This document shows positions 47,901 through 59,019 of a stretch of 64,000 nucleotides of DNA, one piece after another. A program made the position numbers and the translations under genes. Source of the DNA: Euphorbia lathyris. Taxonomy: Eukaryota; Streptophyta; Magnoliopsida; Malpighiales; Euphorbiaceae. Numbering within the stretch: position 1 is the first letter of the stretch; the number at the start of each line of letters is the position of its first letter. Location of the stretch: contig NC_088917.1 of the NCBI RefSeq assembly GCF_963576675.1, positions 12,986,001-13,050,000 on the forward strand, in the 5' to 3' direction. The notes beneath the pieces are model-generated. The model worked only from the letters and a program-made list of their open reading frames with translations. It ran no database searches and was not told the DNA's origin.

Positions 47901-48180
47901 CCGCAACCCTTGCATATTTGACACCACCCCCGGGTCCTGGGGTGGCGCGCCGCTTCGGGGCGACGACCTAGCAACCCTTGCACATTTATCACTACACCCG
48001 GGTCTAGGAAGTGCAGCGCGTCGCTGAGTAGGGAACGCCCCAACGGTATTTATATTATGGTTCATGTCATAAGATGTGGCTAAGTTTTACGCTGGCCGCC
48101 ACAAACCTACCGCAACCCTCCTCCTTTGTCCGGGCTTGGGACCGGCTGTAAAGGCCACCAAGTGACCCTCACAGGCGGAG
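44910..48180 (-). mobile_element. Full-length RTE-clade LINE with perfect 19-bp TSD
   Basis: TTAACTATTTGCATTGAAT occurs at 44891-44909 and 48181-48199. The element runs on the minus strand: the 5' end is at 48180, followed by a GC-rich leader, one ORF, a short 3' UTR (TTAGCCGACCCCGAATCATT) and a tail of TTG triplets (seen as ACAACAACA on + at 44911-44932) instead of poly(A), as expected for plant RTE elements. A shorter copy with the same 3' end is at 53888-54290. Intact ORF plus perfect TSD point to a young insertion. Confidence 0.95.
44997..48065 (-). CDS. RTE LINE polyprotein: APE endonuclease and reverse transcriptase, 1022 aa, uninterrupted
   Basis: A single open frame from ATG 48065 to the stop at 44997. 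Residues 1-70 are Arg/Pro/Gly-rich, with a repeated GCSDKCARV / [15 protein letters not shown] module. The endonuclease (about 72-305) shows [41 protein letters not shown] and a TTQHR end. The RT (about 500-790) shows [70 protein letters not shown] and the catalytic FADD at residues 766-769 (45759-45770). A C-terminal part with [17 protein letters not shown] and [11 protein letters not shown] follows. All catalytic residues I can check are present. Function: nicks target DNA and reverse transcribes element RNA there. Similar proteins are often mis-annotated as craniofacial development protein 2-like. Confidence 0.95.
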   Translation of the reverse strand: MNHNINTVGAFPTQRRAALPRPGCSDKCARVARSSPRSGAPPQDPGVVSNMQGLRVNKLVHGNGRGRGKGSRLRFGTWNIGSLTGRLAEIVDVMKRRRINILCLQETKWVGAKAREIAPWGYKLWYSGKDKGRNGVGILIDREYIDEVVAVSRKSDRIMSVKLVIGDEVVNVISAYAPQIGLDVSIRQAFWDDLEEVVQQVPRDEKMVLGGDLNGHVGSRRDGFESVHGGYGFGDKNEAGNDILEFASAYDLSIMNTWFMKRTSHLVTYRSGGNASQIDFFLVRSAWRKSYIDCKVIPGESTTTQHRVVVLDFRSRKCIRKQTPQVETKIKWWKLQGENQQKFVDEMTKKDIWTCNMDSDIDSIWNKMEHSIREVAKEVLGESKGSMPPGKDTSWWTEEVRQAVKSKRESYKLLGKCRSDENYEKYKEAKREVKKVIRDARAKVNRDLYTRLDTKEGERDIYRIARMRDRKTRDLGKVKCVKDVDQKVLVGDKDIKERWRSYFDDLFNGDRQQDVGDISIHHDMINHECLRRIQKGEVKMALSKMKLKKAVGPDGIPIEIWRCLGERGIEWLTTFFNKIWRNNKMPSEWRKSTLIPLYKNKGDVQDCANYRGIKLMSHTMKLWERVIEQRLRRTVKISENQFGFMPGRSTMEAIHLMRQLMEHYRNKKKDLHMVFIDLEKAYDKVPREVLWWALIRKGISRKYIDIIKDMYEGVCTSVRTSVGKTEEFPITIGVHQGSALSPFLFAIVMDELTSSLQDGIPWCMLFADDIVLVDETKEGVEMKLELWRQTLESRGFKLSRSKTEYLECKFSGRRSREAGTITLDGRVVQASDCFRYLGSIIQTDGEVDGDVAHRIKAGWSKWKSATGFLCDPGMPNRLKGKFYRKAIRPALLYGTECWAVKHCHIHKMSVAEMRMLRWMCGHTRKDRVRNEIIRTKVGVTSIENKMRENRLRWFGHVRRRALDAPVRRTEEWQRDVVVRGRGRPKQTWRRVIESDMSLLGIEENMVVDRTEWRERICVADTT

Positions 48181-48199
48181 TTAACTATTTGCATTGAAT

Positions 48200-48359
48200 C
48201 TCATGTAAAAATAGTAGCTGTGGATACACTGTCGAGATCCTTTATCTCAATCTTCTCTTTATATATATATATATATATAGTTTTTGCTTGTCCTTTCTCA
48301 TAAATAATTTTTTATTTGGGTATAGATTGATTCTCAAATTTACTTGATAGAGGATTAGG
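48200..48359. other. Short spacer right of the RTE insertion
   Basis: Contains the last bases of the RNase H relic, a TA microsatellite (about 48261-48279) and AT-rich DNA. Confidence 0.4.
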
Positions 48360-49137
48360 TTTGTCAATGGCCGGGTAATACCCATATCCATTGGATCCCG
48401 CTCCATTAAAATCGGAGAATCCTTATTTTTATAGGATTAGGGATGGGAAGAAAAATTATCCTCATTGTTGGGGATGAGTTGGGAACAGTAATAGCTAACC
48501 CCACCTTATGGGGATCCCCAGTCCATTACCGTTATACCCATTAAAATGTAATATTAATATAAAAAATATTTATATTTTATATTATATATATTAAATACTA
48601 ATATAATTTACAAAAAAAAATAATAATCTTAAAATGCAATTGTATCCTACATAATCCATTTTGAATAGAATTACAATTTTCATCTGTTTCAATTGAATTC
48701 TAAACAATTAAACTTCCTGATTCCTAATCTCCTATTATAATAAAATTTCAATTTTGATTAGAGTTATGAAAATTCTAACATCCTATATAATTCAACCTTA
48801 TAAATTGGGAAATCCTATTTCACAATTTCCACTCGATTCGTTAAATTGGTTTGCTCATCTCTATTCTTCTCTAATAAGGCAAGTTGATTTACTTCTCATC
48901 TATGGTTTTTTATTTGGTGTTTGTGTTTAATCATCATCAGAAGTTACACAATTTTATGTTTATTTTTTAAAATAAATTATATTTAGTAAATCGTATATAT
49001 TTGATATTGGTTCAGAAAAAAGTTACAAAATGGGACTGGTATATCTACGGGGATCCCTATTACCCACTAATAGTGGATGAGAATAAATTTATCCTCATTT
49101 TTCTTAATGGGGTGGGGATGAGAAATCCCCATTACTA
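48360..49137. repeat. GGGGAT-rich inverted block
   Basis: GGGTAATACCCATATCCATTGG...ATTATCCTCATTGTTGGGGA at the left and TTTATCCTCATTTTTC...GGGGATGAGAAATCCCCATTA at the right have related text in opposite sense, with AT-rich DNA between. A single arm of the same kind is at 36243-36305. Probably a diverged TIR element; borders approximate. Confidence 0.4.
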
Positions 49138-49320
49138 GGGGTGTGCATCGGTTCGGTTTAAACCGCATACCGAACCGAACCTAACCGAGTGAAGTTGGTT
49201 TTTCGGTTCGGTTTTTTAACAATTCGGTTCGGTAACGGTTTTAATTTTAAGTGTATTTCGGTATTCGGTTCGGTTTAACAAAAAATGTAAAAAAAACCGA
49301 ACCGCACCGAATTACACATA
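49138..49320. repeat. GGTTCGG foldback repeat
   Basis: GGGGTGTGCATCGGTTCGG, then several GGTTCGGTTT and AACCGAACCG words in both orientations to about 49305. Same family as 36316-36460. Confidence 0.65.
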
Positions 49321-49609
49321 TTTTATATATATATATAGATTCACTTTAAATGGGTTATTTATCACCATTCATTGGTACTATAATAATAGCCATTAGATTA
49401 AGATCCAATGGTTTAAATTTAAAGTTTTTCATTAATAACAAATTTGACTTTTTCAAAATTACATTTGTTTTACTACTAATTATTATAATTAAAAATTAAT
49501 ATCAACATTCATACGAAATTTTTCATTCCCAATGCATTAATACTTTTTTTTTGGGCGGTGCCAATGCATTAATACTAAAAGGAAATATTTATACTCTATC
49601 ATTCCCAAT
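49321..49609. other. AT-rich spacer
   Basis: Nothing recognised; a CCAATGCATTAATACT duplication (about 49528 and 49560) was noted. Confidence 0.4.
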
Positions 49610-50433
49610 GGGTTACAACAATTTGCATTTTCACCGCTTACAACTTTTATCCAATTTCATACTTTGATGTACAACTATCATTTTTTCGTACTCAAATGTA
49701 CCACCTTATAGATGACCTCCTATTATGGTGTACAACAGGTAAAAATGACCGGTCAACACAAAGTCAACACGCCACGTCAGCAATTTGACCAGTCAAAAAG
49801 TTAAAAGTTGACCACCTAATATAAAATTACGTTTCTACCCTCTTCTTCCTCCTTCCCCCATTTCCTTCTCTCTACCTTATTTCTTTTTATGCTTCCTCCT
49901 TATTTCTCTTCATGGTTCCTCCTTAAAAATATAATTAAAAGAATTAAGAGATAAAATTAATTAAGGAGATTTGATTAATAATTACAAAGAAACTTTTCAC
50001 AAACAGCATCAACAATTCGAATTTTAGGGAAAGAGGAAGTTCGACTTTTTACAGGCTCTAAAGCAAAGCTGACCATTAAGATGAAGGTCGATTTTATAGG
50101 CTCTCAAGCAAAATAATAATATTAGATTTTGTTTAGATTACTTTTAAGGAGGAAGCTTGAAGAGAAATAAGGTAGAGAGAAAGGAGTTAGAGAGAGAAGG
50201 AAATGGAGGAAGGAAGGAGGAGAGGGTATAAAGGTAATCTTATATTAGAGGTGGTCAATTTTTGACTTTTTGATTAGTTAAACTGCTGATGTGGAGCGTT
50301 GACTTTGAGTTGACCGGTTATTTTTACCTGCTGTGCACCATAGTAGGAGATACATTTTAGTGTGACAAAATGAAGATTGTACACCAAAGTGTGAAATTAG
50401 ACAAAGGTTATACACCATTGATGACATTTACCC
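49610..50433. mobile_element. Long-TIR non-autonomous element, copy 3 of 3 (diverged)
   Basis: The right arm ends GGTTATACACCATTGATGACATTTACCC and holds ACACCAAAGTGTGAAATTAG and GTTGACCGGTTATTTTTACC, the complements of the left arm's GATGTACAAC, GACCTCCTATTATGGTG and AAAAATGACCGGTCAAC. The left end is worn (GGGTTACAACAATTTGC), so 49610 is approximate. GA-rich and CT-rich tracts are inside the arms as in the other copies. No transposase. Confidence 0.7.
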
Positions 50434-53400
50434 CTATAATATTTTGACAGAATTTCCATTATGTCAGATATTTCCATAAAAAACATTACAGAATACTTTT
50501 TGACGGAATTCTGTAAATTACTAAAGGATTCTGTTCGGTCAACATTCCATCTTTAATATCTAATAGTGTTAAATCACATATATATAAATAATAACTGTGT
50601 TAATTGTATCGTGTCAATCAGATTATATATGAAATTGTATTTTAGTGTTCAAATTTGTTACCCCTACTCTTTTTACTATATGAGGAAATTTTAAAGCCAA
50701 TTTCAAGAACTTTGGTACTTCTTATTACAGAAAAATAAGAGCTCTGTATTTTAATTGGTTAATTACATCCGGGATTTTCCAAGTATCAAGAATAGAACAC
50801 TATGACACAAAATATAATTTCTTAATATTAAAATTATCTAACTTTGCATTTGATTTTTCTTATAATATTTTTATCCAAATTCTGACAATAACCGTCACCG
50901 AAAAGAACACGTGTACGACATATAAACCAAATTTTTGCGTGTGGTTAAAAAGTAATAATAATAAACCTAGTTTGGCGTTGCTAAGTTCTACTAATATGAG
51001 AAATCGAAAGGAAATAAATGAATGAAATTGATGGGGTTAAATTTGCCGACATGTATTTATTTATTTATTTTTAATCAATGCATTAAAAATTGGTTTATGT
51101 TTTGTTCATGTGTCTTTTCTGATGACTGTTATTGGTGAAATCTGGGTAAAAAACTATAAGAGAAATCAAATGTAAAGTTTGATAATTTTTATATTAAAGA
51201 AATTAAGTTTTGTGACATTACTGTTTCATTGCTCGTACTTGGAGGATCATGGCTTTTAATCAAATTTTCTATATTTAGGGTGAAAAAAAGAGATTGAATA
51301 TATAGCATTTGTAACTCAAGTTTCCATAAACTTGAGTTGAAATTATTAGCAGATAAATTACATTCTAGCCTCTGAATTATAACGTTGCTAACATTATAAA
51401 CTTCATGACATAAAAATCCTTAAATTTTACATAATTGTGACATTAAACTCCAAATTAACAAAATCTATTAAAAATAACAAAATGATGACTTGGACAAATT
51501 TACATTTAACTCTTTTTATATCCATATTTATCGTTATAAAAGAATAATGAAAAAAACGTATATTAGAGACAGTAAACAAGAAATATTTATCCTTGTAAAA
51601 GAATAATGAAAAAAAAAGTAAATTAGAGACGGTAAACAAGAAAACACATGCAGGAAGAACTATATAAAAATAAAATAGATATTTAACCACAAATTTATGA
51701 TTTAAATTTGTCTAAATGATCCTTTTGTTAAATTGGAGTTTAATATTAAAATAATATGAAATTCAAGAATTTTGTATATCATAAATGAAATTAAGAAACC
51801 ATTAATAGTCTATAGATATAATTTAAGCTAATGATTAGGTATTAGGTACCTGCCTTAGCTACTACATTTATTAACAAGTTTCAATTGAAAGAAGGCATGA
51901 GCATGCTCTTAGATGTCAAAGATTCTACTTAATATTAACAAATAATAATAATAATAACACATCAACATCTCTATGTTATTATAATGCATAATTCATTCGG
52001 AGTTTAGTTCGATTATTTTAATATTCTAGTTCAGTTTGATTTTAATTTTGACTTAATTTGATAATCTGTTATCGTTTCAGTTATTGAAAAAAATATTCGT
52101 GTAGTCGATAATCTAATTGAACTTCATGTAATATAAAAAATATAATTTTATCATTATATATATAAATAATTTATAAAATATAAGCCCAACTCCTAAAAGT
52201 TATAATTTTAATTTACGTATATAAATTTTGGCTTAATGACCTTTAAATTCTCCAATTGTAATTTTTTTTTGTCTAGATGTATTATTTGAAATCGAATGAA
52301 ACAAAAATATATAAGAAATAAAATATTATAAGTTTTCGGTTATTCCATCAATAACCGAACTGAATAAAAAAAAATTAGTTTGGTAATATTCGGTTGCCAA
52401 TCTTATTCGGTTCGATTATGAAAATAGAATGTATTTTGGTTTCCTTAACTACAATTCGTTTCGATTAGTAACCGAACAAAACCGATACTTATCCCTACTC
52501 TTCACCTCGTTTTGCGGATGTATTTAGTGAAAAAACTTGGCTTCAAGTACTATTTAGCTCATGACTAACAACCCTTGATCTGTAAAATGTTTTTATGGTC
52601 TACGGGGAGAGCTAGGGAGGGTCACGAAGGGTCGACCGACCCTCTGGTCGGCTGGAATAACCCGAGATAGGGTAGCTTGGCCGCTGGTTCCAATATCTTT
52701 GTAAAGAGTCTTCTCCCTAATATTTTATTCGTATCCTTTACTCTAATATTTCTATTTCTGATTCATTTAATAATTATTATAATAATTTCTCTCTTTACAA
52801 CATCAACACTTATTGATCAGCTTGAAATGATAATTTAACAATTCTATAAGATATTGATACATGGTTTCTTGTTGAGTTACATAAATGCACTTCATTTTTC
52901 CTTTCCATTTCCATTTTTTATTTAGAGGTCTTAATTAATAATATTTAAGAATTTTAATTAAATTGATGATATTTAGTTTAAATTTTTTAATGAAATTTAT
53001 AATATGAATAATTGTAGGGGTTTTCATTTAATGAAATTGATAGTATGATATTTACTATAATATAATAAATTTTAAAGGTTTTAATGGAATTGATGCTTTA
53101 GGGGTTTAATGGAATTGATAAATTTTATAGGTTTTAATTTAACAAACTATAAACAAAAAAACTATAAAACAATAGAATGATAAAACTATGATAAAACAAA
53201 AAAATATAATTATGAAAAAAAATATAAAACTAAAAACTGTAAAACAAAAAACTATAAACTATAAACTATAACCTAAAAAACTGTAAAGTTATTTTATGTT
53301 CTCTATTTAAAAACTTATTATTTTTAAACTATTTTATTTTCTTAAAAACACAATGCGTAAAATTCGTTCTCCCAGAGGTTCCGGTCCTGGCGACCTGCAA

Positions 53401-53870
53401 CTCTAGATTCTGAAGGTATCCTCAGGGTGTGCCTTCTGATCTATCACTTTGTCATATTGACCCCTTGACATATAGAGATCAATCACATTTACCCCAATTT
53501 AGACAAAAATTAGCACGTATACAAGAGAATCGTTGAATGTGTGTCTGATGATTGCTAATCGTGACACACAACTGTTGTAATATTTTGCCAATTTGCTTAA
53601 TTACCTCAAATTTCATATATACTCAACATCCGAAACCCACTTGTTTCTCCGCTTCTACATCCTTAGAGAACATCAGTTCTTCTCCACCCGGTTAGCAATC
53701 ATCTCACGCACGATTTAATGAGTCTCTTTAATTACACGCGGATTTCCATCTAAATTGGATCAAATGTGATTGGTTACTATATGTCAAGATGTCAATGTTA
53801 CAAAATAACATAGGGAACAAAAGCAAACATACATTTCTGCTAAATCACTAGTCAAATAATGCTTAAGCCA
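50434..53870. other. Long AT-rich region without a recognisable gene
   Basis: It starts with an inverted copy (50441-50535) of the AATTCCGTCA block near 43076. At 51540-51650 a 65-bp text (AAAAGAATAATGAAAAAAA...GAGAC.GTAAACAAGAAA) is duplicated in tandem. At 53140-53280 words AAAACTATAAAAC are repeated. A GC-richer stretch at 52600-52680 (GGGTCGACCGACCCTCTGG) and the text at 53370-53800 were examined without recognising a gene. Confidence 0.5.
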
Positions 53871-53887
53871 AAAACAAAAGCTACCCA

Positions 53888-54290
53888 ACAACAACAACAA
53901 AGCTTTAGTCCCGAAATGATCCGGGATCGGCTAACATGAACTGTCATACGAAACCGTGAAATCAAATCTTGTCAGCGGCACAAATTCTCTCCCTCCAATC
54001 CATCCTATCCACTGTCATATTTTTCTCAATCCCCAATAAACTCATATCACTCTCAATCACCCTCTTGCTTAGGCCTTCCCCTACCCCTCGCTATTGCATC
54101 CCTTTGCCACTCACCAATCCTTCTAACCGGCGCATCAAGCGCTCTTCGTCTTACATGGCAAAACTACCTTAGTCGGTTTTCCCTCATTTTATTCTCAATA
54201 GATGTAACCCCCTACTTTCATCCTAATTATTTCATTTCTCACCCGATCCTTTCTCGTATGACCACACATCCATCGCAACATACACATCTC
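53888..54290 (-). mobile_element. 5'-truncated RTE copy (about 400 bp) with 17-bp TSD
   Basis: From the ACAACAACAAC tail through TTTAGTCCCGAAATGAT and the last part of the ORF (CGCATCAAGCGCTCTTCG, TTTCTCGTATGACCACACA), it follows 44915-45340 closely, with small deletions. AAAACAAAAGCTACCCA (53871-53887) and AAACAAAAGTTACCCA after an A-run (54298-54313) form a near-perfect TSD (one C/T mismatch). Only the RTE C-terminus is encoded, so it is dead. Confidence 0.9.
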
Positions 54291-54499
54291 TAAAAAAAAC
54301 AAAAGTTACCCAAAAGAAGAAAATTCACAATCACCCTACTACTACCTCAATCAGTACCAAATTTTGTATCTCTGATCAAATAATTAACCCTAATTCCCAC
54401 TCTTATAGAGAGAGAAACAAGAAAGTTGAAGTCTTTCTGCAAGCAGTGACAGTTGCCTAATTTAAACTACTACTCTTGTCTTGTTGTATAGCTAGCTTG

Positions 54500-57400
54500 A
54501 TGACTCCTCCTAAACAAACTGATAAAGTAGACACCAAGAAGAGACAGAACAGAAACAGATTGTTTTATCTAATGGGTTCTTTCTTTAGTCTCTTGTTTCT
54601 AGGGATTTGTATCTTCTTCTGGTTGGGTAAAGATTCAGTGTTTGGAGCTTCACAGAGCATACAAGGTGGTACTGTTTTCATCAATGGAACAGCTTCAGTT
54701 GCAGAAACTGACCATGATTTTATCTGTGCTACTTTAGATTGGTGGCCTTCTGATAAATGTGATTATGGCACTTGTAGTTGGGGCAGATCTTCCATTCTCA
54801 ATCTGGTAATCTTACGGGATATTTTATCGTGTCATGTGATCTATAGTGGGTCGTCTCTGTAAATCGTGTTGTCGTGTCAGAAATTGACAGCTGTATCTTT
54901 TTAAACTACTGTTTATATGTATTCTAGAACAAGCAGATTGTCAACTGTTTTTTTTTTTTTTTGCAGGATCTTACCAATCCAATATTACTAAATGCAATCA
55001 AAGGTATGATTGATTTCACCATATATGTATGAAAAAAAAAAACATCTTTAGTGCCCTGTTTGTTTGCCGGAAAATATTTTTTCATGATTTTCACCGGAAA
55101 ATATTTTTTCATGATTTTCAGGTGTTTGTTTACTTAGGAAAATAAGTCAACGGAAAATTTTAGGTTAGTCAACCATAATTATTAAAGGCGTGCCTCGGCT
55201 AAGGCTCCAGCCTTAGCGACTCTGGATGATAGAGGCGGGCGCTGTCAGGCAGGCGCGCGCCTTGAGCCAGGCGCAAGGCGGGCGCCTCGGCTTTGTTAGG
55301 GCTGTTCAGGGTTTTTGGGTTTTTTTTAAATTCTTTTATTATTAGCCATGGATTAAAAATAAGATGATTGGCTGAGATTAGTTTAGAAAATAAAAGAAAA
55401 AGGCAGAAACAAAGTATCAATACTTTTCATCGAGCTCAATAGCCCATCGCAGACCAGAAACTCGTGCATTTTATGGTTTTATTGTTGGTATTTGACTATT
55501 TGTGACTAGTATTATGAATTTGTGCGCGCCTCGTGTCGCTCGGGCGCACACCTTAAGTTGCGCCTTGCGCCAAGGCTCTAGGACCCCTTGCGCCAAGGCT
55601 CCAGGACCCCTTGCGCCTTAAATAACTATGTAGTAAACGGAAAAATATACGAAGAAAGTGAGGAAACTGTTTTACCCTTTCCAAAAAGGTAAAACATTTT
55701 ACTTAGCTTTTGGACCCCTACTCCATTCCTTATCCTTTGGAAAAGAGTAGCCGCCCACCGCTTCTTTCCGTTTTTCGGTTTTTGGAAAATATTTCATTTT
55801 CCAACAAAAAAAAAAATTCTCTTACCCAATATTTTCTGGCAAACAAACGGAACCTTGGCCTCTAACCTTTTTCGATTTTTCTTGATTAAGCATCTCATCT
55901 TTCCATTCAACACGTTGAACCGTCGATCAATTATACATATTAAGTCTCAGATTATCAGAAAAGTTAGTTGTGAACATCAAACACAGTTAGAAGAGCGTTA
56001 CTCATTTCATGTGTCTGAAATTGCTTTTTATAGTTTGAAATGCAATTTCAATTGCAAGATGAAACGAATATGATTTTTCAACTGACTTTAACATTCACAA
56101 CTAACTTTCATTGTAACTAGGGGCTTAATAAGTGAGATTATAATTAATCGAGAACTCAATATGTCAAATTGAAAGACGAAGAGCTTAATCAACAAAAATC
56201 GAAAAGATCAGGTGACTTAGAATGCTTTTCCTATACATATAACATATCTATACAGTTCTGTGTACTCATAGATAAGAGTTTTGAATGACAGCTTTCTCCC
56301 CTCTGAAAATTAGAATTGGGGGAACCTTACAAGATAAAGTCATATATGAGAGACAAGGTCAACCTTGCCCTTCATTTTCAAAGAATAGTTCAGAGATGTT
56401 CGGTTTCTCACAAGGTTGCTTACCTATGTCGAGATGGAACGAACTCAACACTTTTTTCAAACGAGCTGGGTAAACCATCTTCCTAGTCTCTTCTAAAACA
56501 CAAGTCCTTTTACTTTCTTTGAAATTGAGGGGAAAATAAGTATTAAGTAATAGTTTCCATTTCGGAAACAGGGCTGCTGTTATTTTCGGGTTGAATGCAC
56601 TTAATGGCAGGAAAATGATTTCTGGTGGTTCAGCAGTCGGAGCTTGGGATCCGAGTGATGCTGAATCTCTCATAAGATACACTGTCAACAAAGGCCATAA
56701 AATTCATGGGTGGGAGCTAGGTAAGAAATGCTAGGGACTTCGTTTTCGGCTTCTGCTGAGGGAATAATGAATCAATGATTTGTTATCGCGACTCCTGCCT
56801 CTAAATTTCTAACTTCTTACCAGGAAATGAATTGAGTGGGAATGGAATTGGGGCTAGAGTTGCGGCTGCTCAATATGCATCCGACTTAAACACTCTACAA
56901 AACATAGTTCAAACTATTTATTCGGGTTTTGAAGCAAAGCCATTAATCCTAGGACCAGGAGGATTCTTTGATGCAAATTGGTTTGCACAATTCATAGATA
57001 AAGCATCAGAATCTGTTCAAGCAGTCACTCAGCACATCTATAATCTCGGTCCGGGTATATAAATTCAATCTAACACTACTATGTCAAGTTCTGGCAGTAT
57101 CAGAATCTCCTTAAAATGGTTCCAAGTTTGAATTTATATTTCTCACCTGTAGGTGTTGATAATCACCTAATTGACAAGATCTTAGACCCGTCCTATCTTG
57201 ACGGAGGCTCGCAGGCATTTAGTAAACTGGAAGGGATTTTGACAAGTACAGGAACAAAAGCGGTTGCTTGGGTTGGAGAGGCGGGGGGCGCTTACAACAG
57301 TGGGCACAATCTTGTTACGAATGCATTTGTATTTAGTTTCTGGTAATCTAGCTTCTGAAGCCCGTTACCATTCTTTAAAATCTGGGAAACTGATGCATCG

Positions 57401-58206
57401 TTTCTTAAACTACTCAAACAGGTACTTAGATCAGCTAGGAATGTCATCAATTTACAATACGAAAACTTACTGCAGACAAACATTAATTGGCGGCAACTAC
57501 GGTTTACTCAACACAAATACATTTGTTCCAAATCCCGATTACTACAGGTAATTCTTCAACCTGAGTTAATCTACTTCAATTAAGCATTTGTAATATTTGT
57601 ATTACTAATTAGTGTCCTTATGTTTCAGTGCACTTCTTTGGCACCGGTTAATGGGAAGAACAGTCTTGTCCACAACGTTCTCCGGAACGAAGAAACTTCG
57701 AGCTTATGCTCATTGCTCTAAAGCAACTGTGAGTAAATCCTACAATACCTAGATTAGAACAACAAACGTATGCATATTCGCTAATCTAAAAAGTGAGTTT
57801 TTCTTTACAGCAAGGAATCACATTACTTCTTATCAACCTAGACGGCAACACTACTGTTCAAGTTCGTGTTTCGACTACACATGTAGACAGAAATTTAACA
57901 TGGACAGGGAAAGAATACACCAGCGGACAGGCGAATTTTGCTAAGATTTCTAGGGGTTCTGCAATTGAATCTGTAACTGATGAAAATATAAGGGAAGAAT
58001 ACCATTTAACAGCCAAGGATGGTGACTTACACAGCCAAACAGTTGTTTTAAATGGGAAAGTACTCGTCGTTGATTCATCTGGTGCTATCCCTTCTTTAGA
58101 GCCTATAAAAGCTAGCTTCAACGATCTGATCATCGTTGCTCCTTTCTCGATTGTATTTGCTCATATTGCTAACTTGACAATTCCAGCCTGTGTACAAAGC
58201 CATTAA
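54500..58206 (+). CDS. Heparanase-like protein (GH79 endo-beta-glucuronidase type)
   Basis: Nine exons: 54500-54805, 54967-55003, 56292-56469, 56572-56720, 56824-57054, 57153-57342, 57422-57547, 57629-57728, 57811-58206; 1713 nt, 570 residues, near the usual family length. I use ATG 54500 (MTPPKQTDKVDTKKRQNR); the in-frame codons upstream lack an ATG. Residues 21-42 are a hydrophobic signal or anchor segment after a basic stretch. The catalytic domain starts at ATLDWWPSDKCDYGTCSWG; KIRIGGTLQDKVIYE and FGFSQGCLPMSRW are family signatures. The predicted proton donor is Glu226 in WELGNELSG and the nucleophile Glu343 in VAWVGEAGGAYNSG. The C-terminal beta domain has REEYHLTAKDGDLHSQ. Plant members hydrolyse glucuronic-acid linkages, for example in arabinogalactan proteins, at the cell surface, wall or vacuole; membrane anchoring here is inference. 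Intron 2 is enlarged by nested repeats. Confidence 0.95.
55051..55854. mobile_element. MITE in intron 2 of the heparanase-like gene, with nested GCGCC repeat
   Basis: Left end CCCTGTTTGTTTGCCGGAAA and reversed right end TTCCGTTTGTTTGCCAGAAA are inverted repeats. A 33-bp segment with CCGGAAAATATTTTTTCATG is duplicated in tandem just inside the left end (about 55067-55120). Nested in the middle is the GCGCC-rich repeat 55176-55635. Splice borders of the host intron are untouched. Confidence 0.6.
55176..55635. repeat. GC-rich nested element with GCGCC words
   Basis: The ends look inverted (CATAATTATTAAAGGCG against the reversed right end CATAGTTATTTAAGGCG). The ends are rich in GGCGCGCCTTGAG, GCGCAAGGCGGGCGCC and similar words. 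A 23-bp unit (GCGCCAAGGCTCYAGGACCC plus CTT) is in tandem at 55570-55620. Similar GCGCC repeats are common in plant introns (from memory). Non-coding. Confidence 0.6.
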
Positions 58207-58478
58207 GCAAAAATGTATCTGTTATACTTTTTCATCTGTGGAATAAGATGCAAAAGAAAATGTGCAGTTCAAAATTTTCTTCTTGGTTTGTGAAATTCAG
58301 ATTGTATGCCTGAGTACAACATTTGAGTGATGAGTTTGATTTTTTATGCAATGAAATTAAAATTTTGAGATTTTTCTAGAACTCGAAAATTTTGTCAAAG
58401 CAAATGCATAATCTTCTCTGTTTAAACATTTATGTCCATTGTTCACACTGCAAACAAATGCTCCACCGGAAGGACATG
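58207..58478 (+). other. 3' UTR and flank of the heparanase-like gene
   Basis: The likely 3' UTR follows the stop TAA at 58204-58206. GGAATAAGATG (about 58230) and GCAATGAAATTAAAA (about 58347) could serve as polyadenylation signals. No other feature. Confidence 0.4.
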
Positions 58479-58506
58479 AACTATGAAGTACATGAGCTTA
58501 TGTCTA

Positions 58507-58666
58507 TAAAAAAGGCGGCCCGGTGCACTACACGTCCCAGCTAAGCGAGGGTCCGGGGAGGGGTCCCACCACAAGGGTGTATGGGGGGCAAGCCTTCCCC
58601 TGCCAATTTTTTGGCAAGAGGCCGCTCCTAAGACTCGAACCCGTGACCTCTCGGTCACACGACAAC
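58507..58666 (-). mobile_element. Au-like tRNA-derived SINE with 28-bp TSD
   Basis: On the minus strand it reads GTGTGACCGAGAGGTCACGG, then GGTTCGAGTCTTAGGAGCGG: an A-box-like and a B-box (GGTTCGAGTC) typical of tRNA-derived SINEs, followed by the Au-type body (GCCTCTTGCC, GGCAAGGCTTG-like, GGGACCCCTCCCCGGACCC, CGCTTAGCTGGGACG) and a terminal T-run. A perfect 28-bp duplication (AACTATGAAG...TTATGTCTA) lies at 58479-58506 and 58667-58694. It sits between the convergent heparanase-like and CysRS genes. Confidence 0.9.
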
Positions 58667-58694
58667 AACTATGAAGTACATGAGCTTATGTCTA

Positions 58695-59019
58695 CACAAG
58701 GAAATTTTTTGCACAGTATTAACCTCAGTTACAAATAAAAATAATAGTACTTCATTAAAGATGCCAAAAACGAATGCATTTTTTCAAGTCAATAACTCTA
58801 TGTTTCTGCTATTGTACGTTTCTCGAATGTTTTATTACAAGATCACCAAAAATATCTGCTCCACAAAAAAGAAAAAAAGTATTCTAGGCTATCTTTCTTT
58901 CTGCACTCCAATATAAACCACTCCTAAACTAGTTTCCTGATTTGATTTAAGAATAAATGTACTCTTTTCTCAAAACATGATTCCGCAAACGTAAATTATG
59001 AATAAAATTCAGAAACCAT
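58695..59019. other. Intergenic, 3' side of the CysRS gene
   Basis: AT-rich DNA between the SINE and the CysRS stop; the part next to 59019 is the likely CysRS 3' UTR on the minus strand. Nothing else seen. Confidence 0.4.

Larger units (their letters stand above)
44510..48260 (+). pseudogene. Old LINE RNase H relic, split by the RTE insertion
   Basis: In several frames, 44510-44909 reads as WCIWFRRNKYV, then PPNDIIKINCDAFRDNG, VARNLNDNVLVSTGI and LKAIYESLIFALLRTAVFN; after the RTE, IESHVKIVAVDTLSRS follows at about 48193-48240. This is the order of a plant LINE RNase H tail. It has frameshifts and stops and is not functional. The RTE TSD falls within the FNYLHIE part. Confidence 0.7.

Noticed and set aside
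45004..48027. Many + strand ORFs of 60-99 codons
   Set aside because: All are antisense shadows of the 1022-codon RTE ORF.
54476..54499. Earlier start for the heparanase-like protein (MSCCIASL)
   Set aside because: The first codon there is TTG, not ATG; ATG 54500 is the first usable start and is followed by the expected basic plus hydrophobic segment.
58619..58666. A tRNA gene
   Set aside because: The A- and B-box-like text belongs to the head of a SINE; there is no full cloverleaf.
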